The notes beneath the pieces were generated by a model, which had not been told where the DNA came from, did no database searches, and saw only the letters and a list, made by a program, of their open reading frames with translations. From Brevibacillus dissolubilis (lineage in GTDB: Bacteria; Bacillota; Bacilli; Brevibacillales; Brevibacillaceae), in assembly GCF_006170445.1 (NCBI RefSeq), contig NZ_VCNA01000003.1:536175-600174 (forward strand): 64,000 bases of DNA. The letters run 5' to 3'. A program made the translations under genes and the position numbers. Below are positions 9,079 to 17,812 of this stretch, in pieces (positions within the stretch are counted from its first letter, which is position 1; the number at the start of each line of letters is the position of its first letter).

Positions 9079-10194
9079 ATGGCACAGGTTAGATTGAACC
9101 ATATCTTTAAAAAATATTCGAACGGTTTCGCAGCAGTAAACGATTTTCACTTGGACATTAAAGACCGTGAGTTCCTCGTCCTCGTAGGTCCATCCGGCTG
9201 CGGTAAATCCACCACCCTGCGTATGATTGCAGGTCTTGAAGATATCTCTGAGGGTGACCTCTACATCGGTGATCGCCGTGTAAACGATGTAGCGCCTAAA
9301 GACCGCGACATCGCGATGGTATTCCAAAGCTACGCCCTCTACCCGCACATGAACGTATACGACAACATGGCGTTCGGTCTGAAGCTTCGCAAATTCCCAA
9401 AAGACGAGATCGACAAACGCATCCAAGAAGCAGCACGTATCCTCGACATCACCCACCTCTTGGACCGCAAGCCAAAAGCACTCTCCGGCGGTCAGCGTCA
9501 GCGTGTGGCCCTGGGCCGTGCGATCGTCCGTGAACCACAGGTGTTCCTGATGGACGAACCGCTCTCCAACCTCGATGCCAAGCTTCGTGTACAGATGCGT
9601 ACCGAGATCGCCAAGCTGCACAAGCGCCTCGAAACCACTGTGGTCTATGTAACGCATGACCAGACCGAAGCGATGACCATGGGTGACCGCATCGTGGTTA
9701 TGAAAGACGGTATCGTGCAACAAGTAGCGACTCCGACCGAAATCTACAACCATCCTGCGAACCAGTTCGTAGCGAGCTTCATCGGTTCACCAGGAATGAA
9801 CTTCATCAAAGGCTCTGTCAAAGAAGAAGGCGGCAAAGTGAAATTCACCGCTCCTGGCATGGACATCATCTTCCCAGATGACAAAGCATCCGCCCTGCGC
9901 TCTGCGGGCTACATCGGCAAAGATGTAACCTTCGGAATCCGTCCGGAGGATATCTACAGCGACAACCAATTCATCGAAGCCAATCCGTTCCAATCCAACA
10001 TCAAAGCGGACATCGATGTCGTGGAAAACATGGGTTCTGAGCTGTACGTCTACTTCAACAACATCGGCGGCAACCAAATGATCGCTCGTGTAGACGCGCG
10101 TGAGGGTCTGAAGCATGGTATGAACGTAACACTTGGCATGGACCTCTCCAAATGCCATGTATTTGATGCCCAAACTGAATTATCCGTGTTTTAA
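9079..10194 (+). CDS. msmX: Multi-sugar ABC transporter ATPase (MsmX/UgpC type)
   Basis: 371 residues, the usual MsmX length. Walker A 'GPSGCGKST' is at residues 37-45, the Q-loop at '[12 protein letters not shown]', the ABC signature at '[15 protein letters not shown]', Walker B at '[14 protein letters not shown]' and the H-loop at '[10 protein letters not shown]'. A C-terminal TOBE domain of about 130 residues contains '[11 protein letters not shown]'. In Bacillus a single MsmX energises several carbohydrate importers encoded elsewhere. The absence of permease or binding-protein genes nearby fits that shared role. The gene uses a good AGGGAG ribosome site and is followed by a terminator, so it is expressed alone or with the upstream regulator. 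Confidence 0.92.
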   Translation: MAQVRLNHIFKKYSNGFAAVNDFHLDIKDREFLVLVGPSGCGKSTTLRMIAGLEDISEGDLYIGDRRVNDVAPKDRDIAMVFQSYALYPHMNVYDNMAFGLKLRKFPKDEIDKRIQEAARILDITHLLDRKPKALSGGQRQRVALGRAIVREPQVFLMDEPLSNLDAKLRVQMRTEIAKLHKRLETTVVYVTHDQTEAMTMGDRIVVMKDGIVQQVATPTEIYNHPANQFVASFIGSPGMNFIKGSVKEEGGKVKFTAPGMDIIFPDDKASALRSAGYIGKDVTFGIRPEDIYSDNQFIEANPFQSNIKADIDVVENMGSELYVYFNNIGGNQMIARVDAREGLKHGMNVTLGMDLSKCHVFDAQTELSVF

Positions 10195-10233
10195 TCCTGT
10201 TTGTGGATTGCACATTAACTCACGGTTACACAC

Positions 10234-10275
10234 AAGGAACTGACTCTCCTTTAACGGGGACCAGTTCCTTTTTTC
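10234..10275 (+). terminator. Terminator after msmX
   Basis: AAGGAACTG pairs with CAGTTCCTT, with further pairing inside, followed by T6. Confidence 0.85.
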
Positions 10276-10297
10276 GTATAGGGAATAATTAGGCGAC

Positions 10298-10352
10298 AAA
10301 AAAAGCCATTGGAATGACAGCCTGTATAGCGGCGTCCTCCGAATGGCTTTTT
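10298..10352. terminator. Terminator behind the small Gln-rich gene
   Basis: AAAAAGCCATT pairs with AATGGCTTTTT. On the minus strand it begins 5 nt after the stop of the Gln-rich gene and ends in T7. It could also act on the plus strand. Confidence 0.75.
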
Positions 10353-10356
10353 GTGA

Positions 10357-10527
10357 TTAAGCGCGGTCTTCGCTGTCCTGCAACTGTGCTGGCTGTCCCT
10401 GCAATTGTGCCTGCTCGCTGGACTTTTGGGTGATGACCTGGTCTGGCTTGTGGATCGTGCCGACTGCACCTACTGTTGCCATGGCGAGCATATCCTGCTC
10501 CTTGCTGTTGTTTTGCTGTTGGGTCAT
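10357..10527 (-). CDS. Small Gln-rich protein of unknown function
   Basis: 56 residues: starts MTQQQNNSKEQDMLAMAT and ends QGQPAQLQDSEDRA. It is polar, glutamine-rich and has no membrane segment. A GGGGAGGA ribosome site lies 10-11 nt upstream. It follows the YozQ-like gene by 18 nt on the same strand and is closed by a terminator 5 nt after its stop, which supports a real two-gene unit. No family is recognised; a small spore or stress protein is possible but unsupported. Confidence 0.55.
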   Translation of the reverse strand: MTQQQNNSKEQDMLAMATVGAVGTIHKPDQVITQKSSEQAQLQGQPAQLQDSEDRA

Positions 10528-10545
10528 GATGATGTCATCCTCCCC

Positions 10546-10797
10546 TTATTTTTTGTTTGGAAAGACCCCTTCATATCCGTTGGTTGGGATCTCTTTGGCG
10601 GCATGACCGGCAAAAGCGTCTATTTTGCCACCGTTGTTGCCTTCATAATAGTCGTCCATGGTCATTTCGTGGGACAAGGCCAGACCTTTATCGACGGTGT
10701 TGGAGCTTTGGTAATCTTCTACGTGATACGTTTTTTCCGCGATCTCGCCGCTTGGGTATTGGTCAAGCGACGGATTTTTGGTGTTGTTCTTGGTCAT
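10546..10797 (-). CDS. DUF4025/YozQ-like small protein
   Basis: 83 residues. The core 'EIAEKTYHVEDYQSSNTVDKGLALSHEMTMDDYYEG', given here in one short piece as 'TYHVEDYQSSNTVDKGLA', resembles the YozQ family (DUF4025) of small hydrophilic Bacillus proteins of unknown role. The ATG at 10797 is preceded by AGGGAGGG with 7-nt spacing; the longer frame upstream has no ribosome site. Co-directional with the small Gln-rich gene. Confidence 0.65.
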   Translation of the reverse strand: MTKNNTKNPSLDQYPSGEIAEKTYHVEDYQSSNTVDKGLALSHEMTMDDYYEGNNGGKIDAFAGHAAKEIPTNGYEGVFPNKK

Positions 10798-10956
10798 GTG
10801 CATTCCCTCCCTGACAAGAATCATCTCCTAGTCTGATAAAAAGGAATGGTTTTTAGCCACGCTTGTGTGGCACGGCCCCCTCTATTTTTTACCGTAATAA
10901 TCAAGCGGCGAACGTACACGCTATACCTATTCAGAATGGACAGGGAGTGAGATATA

Positions 10957-12573
10957 GTGAGAACCATCTCTGCTCTTGTCGTCACAGCGGTACTGGCGGT
11001 GGTGATGATCATCCCGCTGCAGCGCCAGACGCCTCCCCAACAGGCTCTGCCGCCTGCCCAGCCGCAGACGCAGCAAAAACAACAGCCGACCCAACGTATC
11101 CAAAGCAAAGTCGAACGACTGCGAACCGATCATCCAGAGGAAGACGGTATTCACATCGCCAAGATCAACTATGTTGAACAAGTGCGTGATATGCGCAGAA
11201 AGATGGAGAGTCGTCCACATATCATGACCATCCATCACAATCCGCGGGACCACAGCCACTTTGTCGAGCATGAGGTCGTAGTCAACTTCTCGCCTGAGCC
11301 GACTTCGGCCCAGCTGCAGAAGCTATTGAAGGAGACCAACTCCAAGATCAAGCGGGACAACACGACCGCGATGATCATCAAGTCAAAGACGATGACCACC
11401 AATCAGTTAATGAAGTATTTTGCCGAGCATCCAGACTCCGTGTACGCGGAACCAAACTACCTGCTTCTCCCCAACAATACACGACCGAACGACATTCTCT
11501 ACAACCGCTATCAGTGGAATCTCCCGCTGATCGGCCTCGAACAGGCGTGGGATGTCAACCGGGGCAGCAAGGAAGTGACGGTCGCTGTCGTCGATACCGG
11601 TATTGACCTTACCCACCCAGAGTTCAGTGGCAAGCTGACCACAGGCTTTAACGTCCTGACCGGTGACGCTAAGCCGATGGATGACAACGGTCACGGCACA
11701 CACTGTGCAGGTGTCATCGCGGCCCGTACCAACAACCGCGAAGGGATTGCCGGTATGTCGTGGAACAGCAAGATCATGCCGATCAAAGCAATCGGTGCGG
11801 ACGGCTCTGGTACGGCTTTTGACATCGCAGAGGGAATCCGTTGGGCAACTGACCATGGTGCAGATGTCATCAGTCTGAGCGTGGGCAACTACACCGCATC
11901 TGCCGCGCTCAAGGAAGCCTGCTCCTATGCTTACAAGCACAATGTCGTACTCATCGCCGCCTCTGGTAACGATGCTACCAATCAACCAAGCTATCCGGCT
12001 GCCTATCCTGAGGTGATGAGTGTCGGTGCGGTGGATAATCACAGACAGATCGCCGACTTCTCCAACTATGGCAACTATATTGACGTGGTAGCTCCTGGCG
12101 TAGATATTCCAAGTACCTATATTTATAAGGATTATGCAGCTCTCTCCGGTACTTCCATGGCAACCCCTCACGTCGCTGCTTTGGCCTCCCTGCTCCGCTC
12201 TGTCAGCCCTGATATGAGCAATCGTAAGATCATGGAGATCATCAACCAGACGTCCACAGATCTCGGTCCTCGCGGCAAAGATATTCACTACGGAAACGGT
12301 CTGATCAACGTCAATGCAGCATTAAAAAAAATCCCGCCACATACCAACTCTTCCCCAGATGATGCATGGGATACAACCGTACCGGGAGAGCAAGATAATG
12401 TGGTGGAACCAGAACCAACTGACGAGACAGCCGATGAAACAACAGACGAAACAACGGCTCCAGAGAAAACCGGACAGAATGAGCCTGCTGACACCACCGA
12501 GCCCGAAGATACGCGCGGCCCTGCCGAAACGTTTCGAGAGCTGTTCCGCAGATGGTTCCCGAATCTCGGGTAA
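10957..12573 (+). CDS. Secreted subtilisin-like serine protease (S8 family)
   Basis: 538 residues from a GTG start. A short signal/anchor segment (ISALVVTAVLAVVMIIPL) is followed by a Gln/Pro-rich stretch and a prodomain-like region (~100-165, 'HEVVVNFSPEPTSAQLQKLL') of the inhibitor-I9/fervidolysin type. The peptidase domain (~178-455) has the triad Asp213 ('AVVDTGID'), His246 ('DNGHGTHCAG') and Ser400 ('SGTSMATPHVA'), plus the oxyanion Asn in 'AASGND'. The last ~80 residues are a disordered acidic tail with 'DETADETTDETT' repeats. It likely degrades extracellular protein after autocatalytic maturation. It is 25 nt upstream of an oxidoreductase gene and may share its transcript. Confidence 0.92.
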   Translation: MRTISALVVTAVLAVVMIIPLQRQTPPQQALPPAQPQTQQKQQPTQRIQSKVERLRTDHPEEDGIHIAKINYVEQVRDMRRKMESRPHIMTIHHNPRDHSHFVEHEVVVNFSPEPTSAQLQKLLKETNSKIKRDNTTAMIIKSKTMTTNQLMKYFAEHPDSVYAEPNYLLLPNNTRPNDILYNRYQWNLPLIGLEQAWDVNRGSKEVTVAVVDTGIDLTHPEFSGKLTTGFNVLTGDAKPMDDNGHGTHCAGVIAARTNNREGIAGMSWNSKIMPIKAIGADGSGTAFDIAEGIRWATDHGADVISLSVGNYTASAALKEACSYAYKHNVVLIAASGNDATNQPSYPAAYPEVMSVGAVDNHRQIADFSNYGNYIDVVAPGVDIPSTYIYKDYAALSGTSMATPHVAALASLLRSVSPDMSNRKIMEIINQTSTDLGPRGKDIHYGNGLINVNAALKKIPPHTNSSPDDAWDTTVPGEQDNVVEPEPTDETADETTDETTAPEKTGQNEPADTTEPEDTRGPAETFRELFRRWFPNLG

Positions 12574-12598
12574 GAACACTACTTAAGGAGGAATACCC

Positions 12599-13207
12599 AT
12601 GACCATGAGAGCCAATATCGTCTTCGCCCATCCCGGCCAAGAGAGCTTCAACCATGAAATCCTCGCCCAAGTACAAAAATCCTGCGATAAAGCAGGCATC
12701 AAATATGTCATCCGTGACCTGTATCAAATGAAATTCAGCCCTGTGCTGAGCAACGAAGACCTCACCAGCATCGAAGCAGGCCAAATCCCCGCTATGATCG
12801 AGGAGGAGCAATCCATCACTGCCGATGCAGACCTGCTCGTCATGATCTATCCGATCTGGTGGTGGTCCCAACCGGCCATCCTCAAAGGCTGGATCGACCG
12901 CGTCTTCCTCGACAAATTCGCTTTCGAATACACCAGCAACGGCCCGGTCGGCCTCTTCAAAAACAAACAAGCCGTCGTCTTCACCACCACCCGTGAGTCC
13001 GAAGCGGAGATGAAGGAAAAAGGCTACGATCAAGTGATCAAGACCCAGATCGTCGACGGTGTGCTCGAGTTCTCCGGCTTTGAAAATGTGGTCTTCCGCA
13101 ATTTTGCCGAAGTACCGTATGTAAGCGATGAGCAGCGTATGGATTATCTGGATCAGGTAGATCAGATCATTACGTCTGTGCGTCAGCCGGCGAATGCAGG
13201 GAAGTAA
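12599..13207 (+). CDS. NAD(P)H-dependent flavin oxidoreductase (quinone reductase family)
   Basis: 202 residues with a flavodoxin_2 (KefF/NQO1-type) fold. It begins 'ANIVFAHPGQESFNHEIL', the FMN-binding loop. 'LLVMIYPIWWWSQPAILKGWIDRVF' carries the family W-W-P/A-LKGWIDRV signature around residues 78-102. Such enzymes use NAD(P)H to reduce quinones or other electrophiles in the cytoplasm. A near-ideal AAGGAGG is 7 nt before the ATG. It ends at a strong terminator. Confidence 0.9.
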   Translation: MTMRANIVFAHPGQESFNHEILAQVQKSCDKAGIKYVIRDLYQMKFSPVLSNEDLTSIEAGQIPAMIEEEQSITADADLLVMIYPIWWWSQPAILKGWIDRVFLDKFAFEYTSNGPVGLFKNKQAVVFTTTRESEAEMKEKGYDQVIKTQIVDGVLEFSGFENVVFRNFAEVPYVSDEQRMDYLDQVDQIITSVRQPANAGK

Positions 13208-13241
13208 AGAGGAATGAAGGAATAGGAAAGACAGGTAATCC

Positions 13242-13277
13242 AAAAAAGGCTAAGACCCTAGGTGGTCTGGCCTTTTT
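13242..13277 (+). terminator. Terminator after the oxidoreductase gene
   Basis: AAAAAGGC.AGACC pairs with GGTCTGGCCTTTTT around a CTAG-centred loop, ending in T5. Confidence 0.85.
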
Positions 13278-13430
13278 GTTTTCGTCAGTGTTATGAGTCC
13301 TGAACCTTTATTTGATTGATGAGTTGCTGTGTGAATTCAGTATCAAATCGTTTTAGTTTTAAGCTTGGGCACTTTTTGTTTTTATTGTTTTTGCTGTTTC
13401 CTTTATTCGTTTTTATGCATGTAGCTGCGC

Positions 13431-13660
13431 GGGAGAGGAGGCGGCTTTCAAGACGAGAGCCTCTTTGGAACCCCCTGCCCAGCGAAAAATGATCTACTGG
13501 GACCCTCTCCTTCGAATACGCTCCCAGGGCAAACTTCAATCATCTTCGAATAAGCCTTTTTTGCCCCTGCTCCCAGTAGATCATTCGCAGCGGCCAGCCT
13601 TTCCTTCTCACGAAGGGGTTTCAACAAGGCGACCGTCTTGAAAGCCGCCTCCTCTCCCTC
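13431..13660 (+). repeat. Giant-hairpin element, copy A (230 nt)
   Basis: The ends form a perfect 25-bp inverted repeat (13431-13455 with 13634-13658; core GAGGCGGCTTTCAAG). Inside are a second helix TTGGAACCCC/GGGGTTTCAA and a third perfect 15-bp helix (13488-13502 with 13571-13585), capped by a GGGCAAAC...TTTGCCCC hairpin. Three further copies at 46.7, 47.3 and 59.8 kb keep this architecture with different helix sequences. It lies between two convergent terminators and has no supported coding content. Confidence 0.85.
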
Positions 13661-13679
13661 CCCACGATCAAAAAAGAAA

Positions 13680-13712
13680 ACAAAAAAGCAGGAGACCATC
13701 AAAGTCCCCTGC
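13680..13712 (-). terminator. Terminator after the DUF3907 gene
   Basis: On the minus strand GCAGGGGAC pairs with GTCTCCTGC and is followed by T6; it starts about 20 nt after the stop codon. Confidence 0.85.
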
Positions 13713-13731
13713 CTTCCAACACACTTTTCAA

Positions 13732-14235
13732 CTATTTAACAGACTGCATACGCTTCTTCGTAATATAGTCTGTCTCATAATACTGAAGCTCTTCACGCAT
13801 TTGCTCAAACACCCGGGACAGTGACAATGTCAGGTTTTGCAGCTCAGGCGTTACGGTTTTACGGAAAATGATGCAGTCTTGACCCGTATAGGAGTAACGA
13901 CCATCTTCGTCGTACACTTCACCTTTTGGATAATAAAAATTGGTGATACAGGAATGGTACACCTTGTAAAGTGATTCTTCCGCGAACTCTGGATTGAAGC
14001 GGGCGCGGCGCAGGCATACCCCAAGCTTTTCATAAGCATTTTCACAGTAGACCAGCAGGTGACGGAAATCAGACAGGTAGTGGCGGTAGTAGGTTTCATA
14101 CTCTTCCGGATCTCCCGATTGTTCGACCAGGGAAGACAACGTCACTTGGTTAAGGAATTTCTCCAGCTCCATGCTGACTTTTTTCAATCGGTTAAACGTA
14201 TCTTCACACAACTGTTTCAGGTGAGCGTCTGACAT
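13732..14235 (-). CDS. DUF3907 family protein (YpuI-like)
   Basis: 167-residue soluble, largely helical protein. 'LNQVTLSSLVEQ', 'ESLYKVYHSCITNFYYPK', 'YTGQDCIIFR' and the C-terminal 'MREELQYYETDYITKK' match the YpuI/DUF3907 pattern (about 170-180 residues) of Bacillales. Function is unknown. The ATG at 14235 is preceded by AAAGGAGG with 6-nt spacing; an upstream in-frame ATG at 14259 lies before that site and is not used. Monocistronic, with its own terminator. Confidence 0.85.
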   Translation of the reverse strand: MSDAHLKQLCEDTFNRLKKVSMELEKFLNQVTLSSLVEQSGDPEEYETYYRHYLSDFRHLLVYCENAYEKLGVCLRRARFNPEFAEESLYKVYHSCITNFYYPKGEVYDEDGRYSYTGQDCIIFRKTVTPELQNLTLSLSRVFEQMREELQYYETDYITKKRMQSVK

Positions 14236-14321
14236 GGGAAACCTCCTTTTTCGGGGCAAAAGAAATGTTATTCCCTATTGTAAAGAAACCAACATGTCGT
14301 GACAAGGTTTTTTTTGCATTT

Positions 14322-15491
14322 TTATGCGTTTTCCAGTGTTTTAGTGTAAGATTTCCTAACATGAATCAAATACGCCAGATACGAACCGAATAAACCTACC
14401 ATCGCCATGAGAGTTAAGACGATCAAATCATGCTGGATGTAAGTAAATCCGTGACCTTTGCTCAACACTTCGCGAACGCCGTGTAAGAAGTATGTCAGCG
14501 GCATTGATTCCCCGATGGCGGCGATAACCGGCGGCATGGACATCAGCGGCCATGTATAGCCGGACAGCATAAATGACGGTACAGCGATCAGCATGGCAAC
14601 CTGTGTAGCCTGCAGCTGGTTGGGAGAGAAGAACGAGATCGCAAAGCCGATGAACAGGATCGCCAGATTAAACACGAATCCGACCAACAGCAGATGCATT
14701 GGATTGCCGTAGTACGGGATACCGAATCCTTTTAGCAGGATCGTAAAGGTTAAGACCAGATTAAACGTGGAAATGATCAGATACGGCAGTAATTTGGCTG
14801 TTACCAGCTTGAAGAAGCTGTTGGAACGAAGTGTATCGCCCCACGTCCCCTCTTCTTTTTCCTTGGTAACCGCGAGCGCCACAGCGAGGAAGACGACCTG
14901 CTGAAGCACGGCAGCGCCCAGACCGAACACCATGAAGGACATATAGCTGAAAGTCGGGTTATACAGAACACGGTAGCGGTAGTCGATCCCGGTAAAGAAG
15001 GAAAGACCTTCGTTCCCCCACTCCCCTTTGGCTTCCAGCTTCTTGAGCGTGATTCCGGCGGAGATGGATTTGATGACACTGTTGGCAGCACGCACAGCGG
15101 TGTTGGAGATCATCAGGTTGCTACCGTCGACGATCGTGAGGACTTCGGAGTCTTTGCCTGCTTTGGCATTGGCGGTCAATCCGGCCGGCAGGATGATCTC
15201 GACAAATGCTTTTTCATGGTTGATCATGTCTTCGGCTTCTTTTTCCGACGGAGTAATCGCAGTGACGGCGAAGGATTGGTCATGATCGATCGCCCGGATG
15301 ATCTCACGGGTCAGCTCGGTCTCGTCATGGTCCACGATGACGGTCGGGATATCCATGACCTTTTGCGTGCCGTACAGAAATCCGAACAGGCTAAAATACA
15401 GAACCGGGATGACAAACAGAATGTTGCGGATCGTCTTGTTGGTAAAAATCGTACGCCATTCCTTGGCAAAGAGTGCAGACCAGCTATTCAC
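14322..15491 (-). CDS. ABC-2 type transporter permease
   Basis: About 389 residues. One N-terminal membrane helix (ILFVIPVLYFSLFGFLYG) is followed by an extracytoplasmic loop of ~150 residues and five or six helices at the C-terminus, with 'AMLIAVPSFMLSGYTWPL' as the typical ABC2_membrane_3 motif (YhgE/YbhR-like). It forms the membrane part of an efflux pump with the HlyD-like partner encoded just upstream, overlapping it by 8 nt. The GTG at 15491 is preferred because AAAGGGG lies 9 nt before it; an ATG at 15500 touches that site directly. No ATPase or second permease gene is adjacent, which is unusual for the type. Confidence 0.85.
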   Translation of the reverse strand: MNSWSALFAKEWRTIFTNKTIRNILFVIPVLYFSLFGFLYGTQKVMDIPTVIVDHDETELTREIIRAIDHDQSFAVTAITPSEKEAEDMINHEKAFVEIILPAGLTANAKAGKDSEVLTIVDGSNLMISNTAVRAANSVIKSISAGITLKKLEAKGEWGNEGLSFFTGIDYRYRVLYNPTFSYMSFMVFGLGAAVLQQVVFLAVALAVTKEKEEGTWGDTLRSNSFFKLVTAKLLPYLIISTFNLVLTFTILLKGFGIPYYGNPMHLLLVGFVFNLAILFIGFAISFFSPNQLQATQVAMLIAVPSFMLSGYTWPLMSMPPVIAAIGESMPLTYFLHGVREVLSKGHGFTYIQHDLIVLTLMAMVGLFGSYLAYLIHVRKSYTKTLENA

Positions 15492-16683
15492 TTGCGCCAT
15501 CCCCTTTGATCGACCACTCGACAGAGAAGCCTGGACGGAGGGTGTCACCCGCCACTTTGACCTTCACCATAAAGGCGCGGACATCACGGTCGCTCAATTC
15601 GGTGGTTGCTTTTTTCACGGCGAAGTCTGCGGCTGGGGCGATGATTTGGATGGTTCCATCGATTTCTTTTTGCAGGGCAGGTACGAACAGTTTGACGGTT
15701 TGGTTGACGGCGAGCTTGCCCAGTTGGGTTTCATCTACATAGAACTTCACGAATTGGTCATCCTGCTGTTGGATGGTTACCACGTTGGAGCCTTGGGCGA
15801 CCAGCTCCCCTTTTTGCACGGAGACGGATTTGACGATCCCGCTTACAGGGGCAGTCAGCTTGGTGTTGTTGATGTACGCTTCGATCTCATCGAGTGCGCC
15901 TTTGGCTTGTTGGACACCGGCTTCGGCGGATTGGACGTCAGATTGGCGCAGACCTACCTGCCCGCGTCCTGCTACGGCGTTTTTGTAAGCAGCATTGGCT
16001 TGCTCCAATTGGGCGCGGGTCGCATCGATCTGCTCTTGACGGGCACCGGACTCAGCCATGTGAAGCTGTTCGACGGTCGCTTCATGCTCGGCTACCGCTT
16101 TGTCGTACTGGGCCTGCGCTTCCTCCAGCTTGGCGGCTGGGATCGCGCCTTCTGTGAGCAGCTGCTGCATCCGTTGCAGGTTTTTCAATGCGATATCTTT
16201 ACCGGAGGCGGTTGCGGTCAGCTTGGATTTGAGCTGGGCGATTTCCTCCGGGCGGGCACCGTTTTTGTTGGCTTCATATTGAGCTTTGGCAGCAAGCACG
16301 GCTGCTTGCGCCTGCTCGACTTGGGCGGAACTGGAGTTGTCGGTTACGCTGACGCCTTTTTTCGCTTGATCGAGCTTGGCTTGGGCCAGCTTGTAGGAGG
16401 CAAGAGCCTGTTCGCGCTTTGCCAGAAGCTCTTCATTGGTGAGAGTGGCGAGCAGTTGACCTTCTTTGACGAACTCTCCTTCTTTTACCTGTAAATCCTT
16501 GATGGAGCCAGCCATTTTGAAGGCGAGGTCCACCTCAGACCCTTCGATCACACCGACCATCGGCTGGGTCGCATGTACGCCTGCTGCCCCAGATTGTTCT
16601 CCTGTCACCAGATAGCCCCCAAGCAGTGAAATCGCGGTGACAAATCCGATCACACTGGCAATTGTTTTCTTTTTGTTATTCAT
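15484..16683 (-). CDS. HlyD-family efflux adaptor (membrane fusion protein)
   Basis: 399 residues. An N-terminal anchor (IASVIGFVTAISLLGGYLV) is followed by a first lipoyl half ('VIEGSEVDLAFKMAGSI..L.VKEGEFVKEGQLLATL'), a long coiled-coil hairpin (~80-250, Ala/Gln/Lys-rich), a second lipoyl half ('TAPVSGIVKSVSVQKGELVAQG') and a beta-barrel. The layout is that of YbhG/EmrA-type adaptors. Its start codon overlaps the tetR stop (ATGAATAA) and its own stop overlaps the next gene, so translation of the three genes is probably coupled. Confidence 0.9.
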   Translation of the reverse strand: MNNKKKTIASVIGFVTAISLLGGYLVTGEQSGAAGVHATQPMVGVIEGSEVDLAFKMAGSIKDLQVKEGEFVKEGQLLATLTNEELLAKREQALASYKLAQAKLDQAKKGVSVTDNSSSAQVEQAQAAVLAAKAQYEANKNGARPEEIAQLKSKLTATASGKDIALKNLQRMQQLLTEGAIPAAKLEEAQAQYDKAVAEHEATVEQLHMAESGARQEQIDATRAQLEQANAAYKNAVAGRGQVGLRQSDVQSAEAGVQQAKGALDEIEAYINNTKLTAPVSGIVKSVSVQKGELVAQGSNVVTIQQQDDQFVKFYVDETQLGKLAVNQTVKLFVPALQKEIDGTIQIIAPAADFAVKKATTELSDRDVRAFMVKVKVAGDTLRPGFSVEWSIKGDGASE

Positions 16684-17305
16684 TGTCTCTCTTCTCCTTC
16701 TCCATGTTACATTCCGTAATGATGTTGGCAGATCCAATCCCTAAGGCACCCTTGCACATCGCCAAAAGTGTATTGCGCGTCTGTTCGGTGTAAATCTCTT
16801 CTCTGCGGTACAGCTTGCGCAGCACGGTGAACCCGATCATTCCAAACAAAGAGGAGGTCAAGGTGCGAATCTCCAGCTCTGGAGCAATCACGCCCTGCTT
16901 TTGCATCGAGTCAAAATACGTTTCCATCGTGATGAAATACGAGCTCAACAGCTGTCTCACCATCTCATCACGGCTATGGTCACCAGAACTGAAGCTGAGC
17001 AGGAGCAGGCAGAATTCTTCATGCTCAGCAAAAAAACGAAGATGTTCATCCAGTACGTAAAGCATGCGTTCGTAGACGGTATGGCTGGTATCATTCATCG
17101 CGGTCGTTACGGATTCGATGAGCATCTCCACGCCTTTCTGGTTCACATAAAAGAACAGTTCCTCTTTGGTCTTGAAATGGTAGTACAAGGTCCCCTTGGC
17201 CACATTCGCCACTTCAGCAATATTGTCCATCGTGGTGTCTGAATAGCCATATTGGGCAAAAGCTTGCAATGCGCTCTGGGAAATCAGATCCTTTTTCTTA
17301 CTCAT
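16676..17305 (-). CDS. TetR-family repressor
   Basis: 209 residues. The N-terminal DNA-binding domain is clear: 'SQSALQAFAQYGYSDTTMDNIAEVANVAKGTLYYHFKTKEELFF'; quoted briefly, 'VAKGTLYYHFKTKEELF' is the recognition region. The C-terminal ligand domain is of generic helical type. It is the first gene of a tightly overlapping operon with the adaptor and permease, and a palindromic operator lies 22 nt upstream of its start. It therefore probably represses its own pump operon and is released by a substrate. The ATG at 17305 has GGAGG five nt upstream. Confidence 0.9.
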   Translation of the reverse strand: MSKKKDLISQSALQAFAQYGYSDTTMDNIAEVANVAKGTLYYHFKTKEELFFYVNQKGVEMLIESVTTAMNDTSHTVYERMLYVLDEHLRFFAEHEEFCLLLLSFSSGDHSRDEMVRQLLSSYFITMETYFDSMQKQGVIAPELEIRTLTSSLFGMIGFTVLRKLYRREEIYTEQTRNTLLAMCKGALGIGSANIITECNMEKEKRDNE

Positions 17306-17326
17306 ATTTTCCTCCATCTATCTTAA

Positions 17327-17340
17327 ACTGACTGGTCAGT
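17327..17340. promoter_or_regulatory. TetR operator candidate
   Basis: ACTGACTGGTCAGT has perfect 6-bp inverted arms around a TG centre. Its position 22 nt before the tetR start and its TGACTGGTCA core are typical of operators bound by TetR-family repressors. Confidence 0.6.
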
Positions 17341-17440
17341 ACAAAAACTAGTTTACCCTCCTCCACCCCTTTTGGTCAAGAATGTTTTTGGATCAATCCG
17401 CGCATATTTAAAATGTCAAATGTGAAGGAGGTACATCCCT

Positions 17441-17692
17441 ATGTCGACGCGGGAGAATCTGATTGAATCCATCGTGTCTCTAATCAACAGCCACTTCGAT
17501 CTCAACGTGGAGCTTGGCGAGGAGAATCTGCCTGTCGTAACCCAGGCGACCCCCAAGCAAGATCAGCCACTCACCCAGTTCGTCAATCAGTTCATCCAGC
17601 TGGTGGAGAACAGCGACTGCGACGGCAAGATGAACTATTACTTCGGCAACGAGCTTGATTTTGATTCGAATGAAGAGTTTCATCGTTGGTAA
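17441..17692 (+). CDS. Small acidic protein of unknown function
   Basis: 83 residues, strongly acidic and soluble: 'ENLIESIVSLINSHFDLNVEL' at the start, 'DCDGKMNYYFGNELDFDSNEEFHRW' at the end. GAAGGAGG eight nt before the ATG and a clean frame support it as a gene. No family is recognised. It is divergent from tetR and co-directional with the next gene, 120 nt away. Confidence 0.6.
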   Translation: MSTRENLIESIVSLINSHFDLNVELGEENLPVVTQATPKQDQPLTQFVNQFIQLVENSDCDGKMNYYFGNELDFDSNEEFHRW

Positions 17693-17812
17693 AAAAATAC
17701 CCGTTTCTACTAGAGCGAAACCCGTTCTGACCTGACTTGAAGAAAAATAAAAAAAGCCCACCTGGGGCATATTATGGACAAATCAAATGGCACTCATAAC
17801 GGAGGGGAACCC

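Noticed and set aside
12311..13243. 310-codon minus-strand frame opposite the protease tail and oxidoreductase
   Set aside because: Antisense to two supported genes and begins inside their terminator region.
13431..13660. Reading the giant hairpin as a CRISPR or simple rho-independent terminator
   Set aside because: There are no regularly spaced direct repeats. The element is ten times longer than a terminator, has no terminal T-tract, and real terminators flank it.
13448..13702. Short minus-strand frame across hairpin copy A
   Set aside because: The frame falls within the inverted repeat and terminator and is not preserved in the other hairpin copies.
15298..16494. 398-codon plus-strand frame opposite the efflux permease and adaptor genes
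   Set aside because: Lies entirely antisense to two recognisable genes with overlapping starts; no family features.
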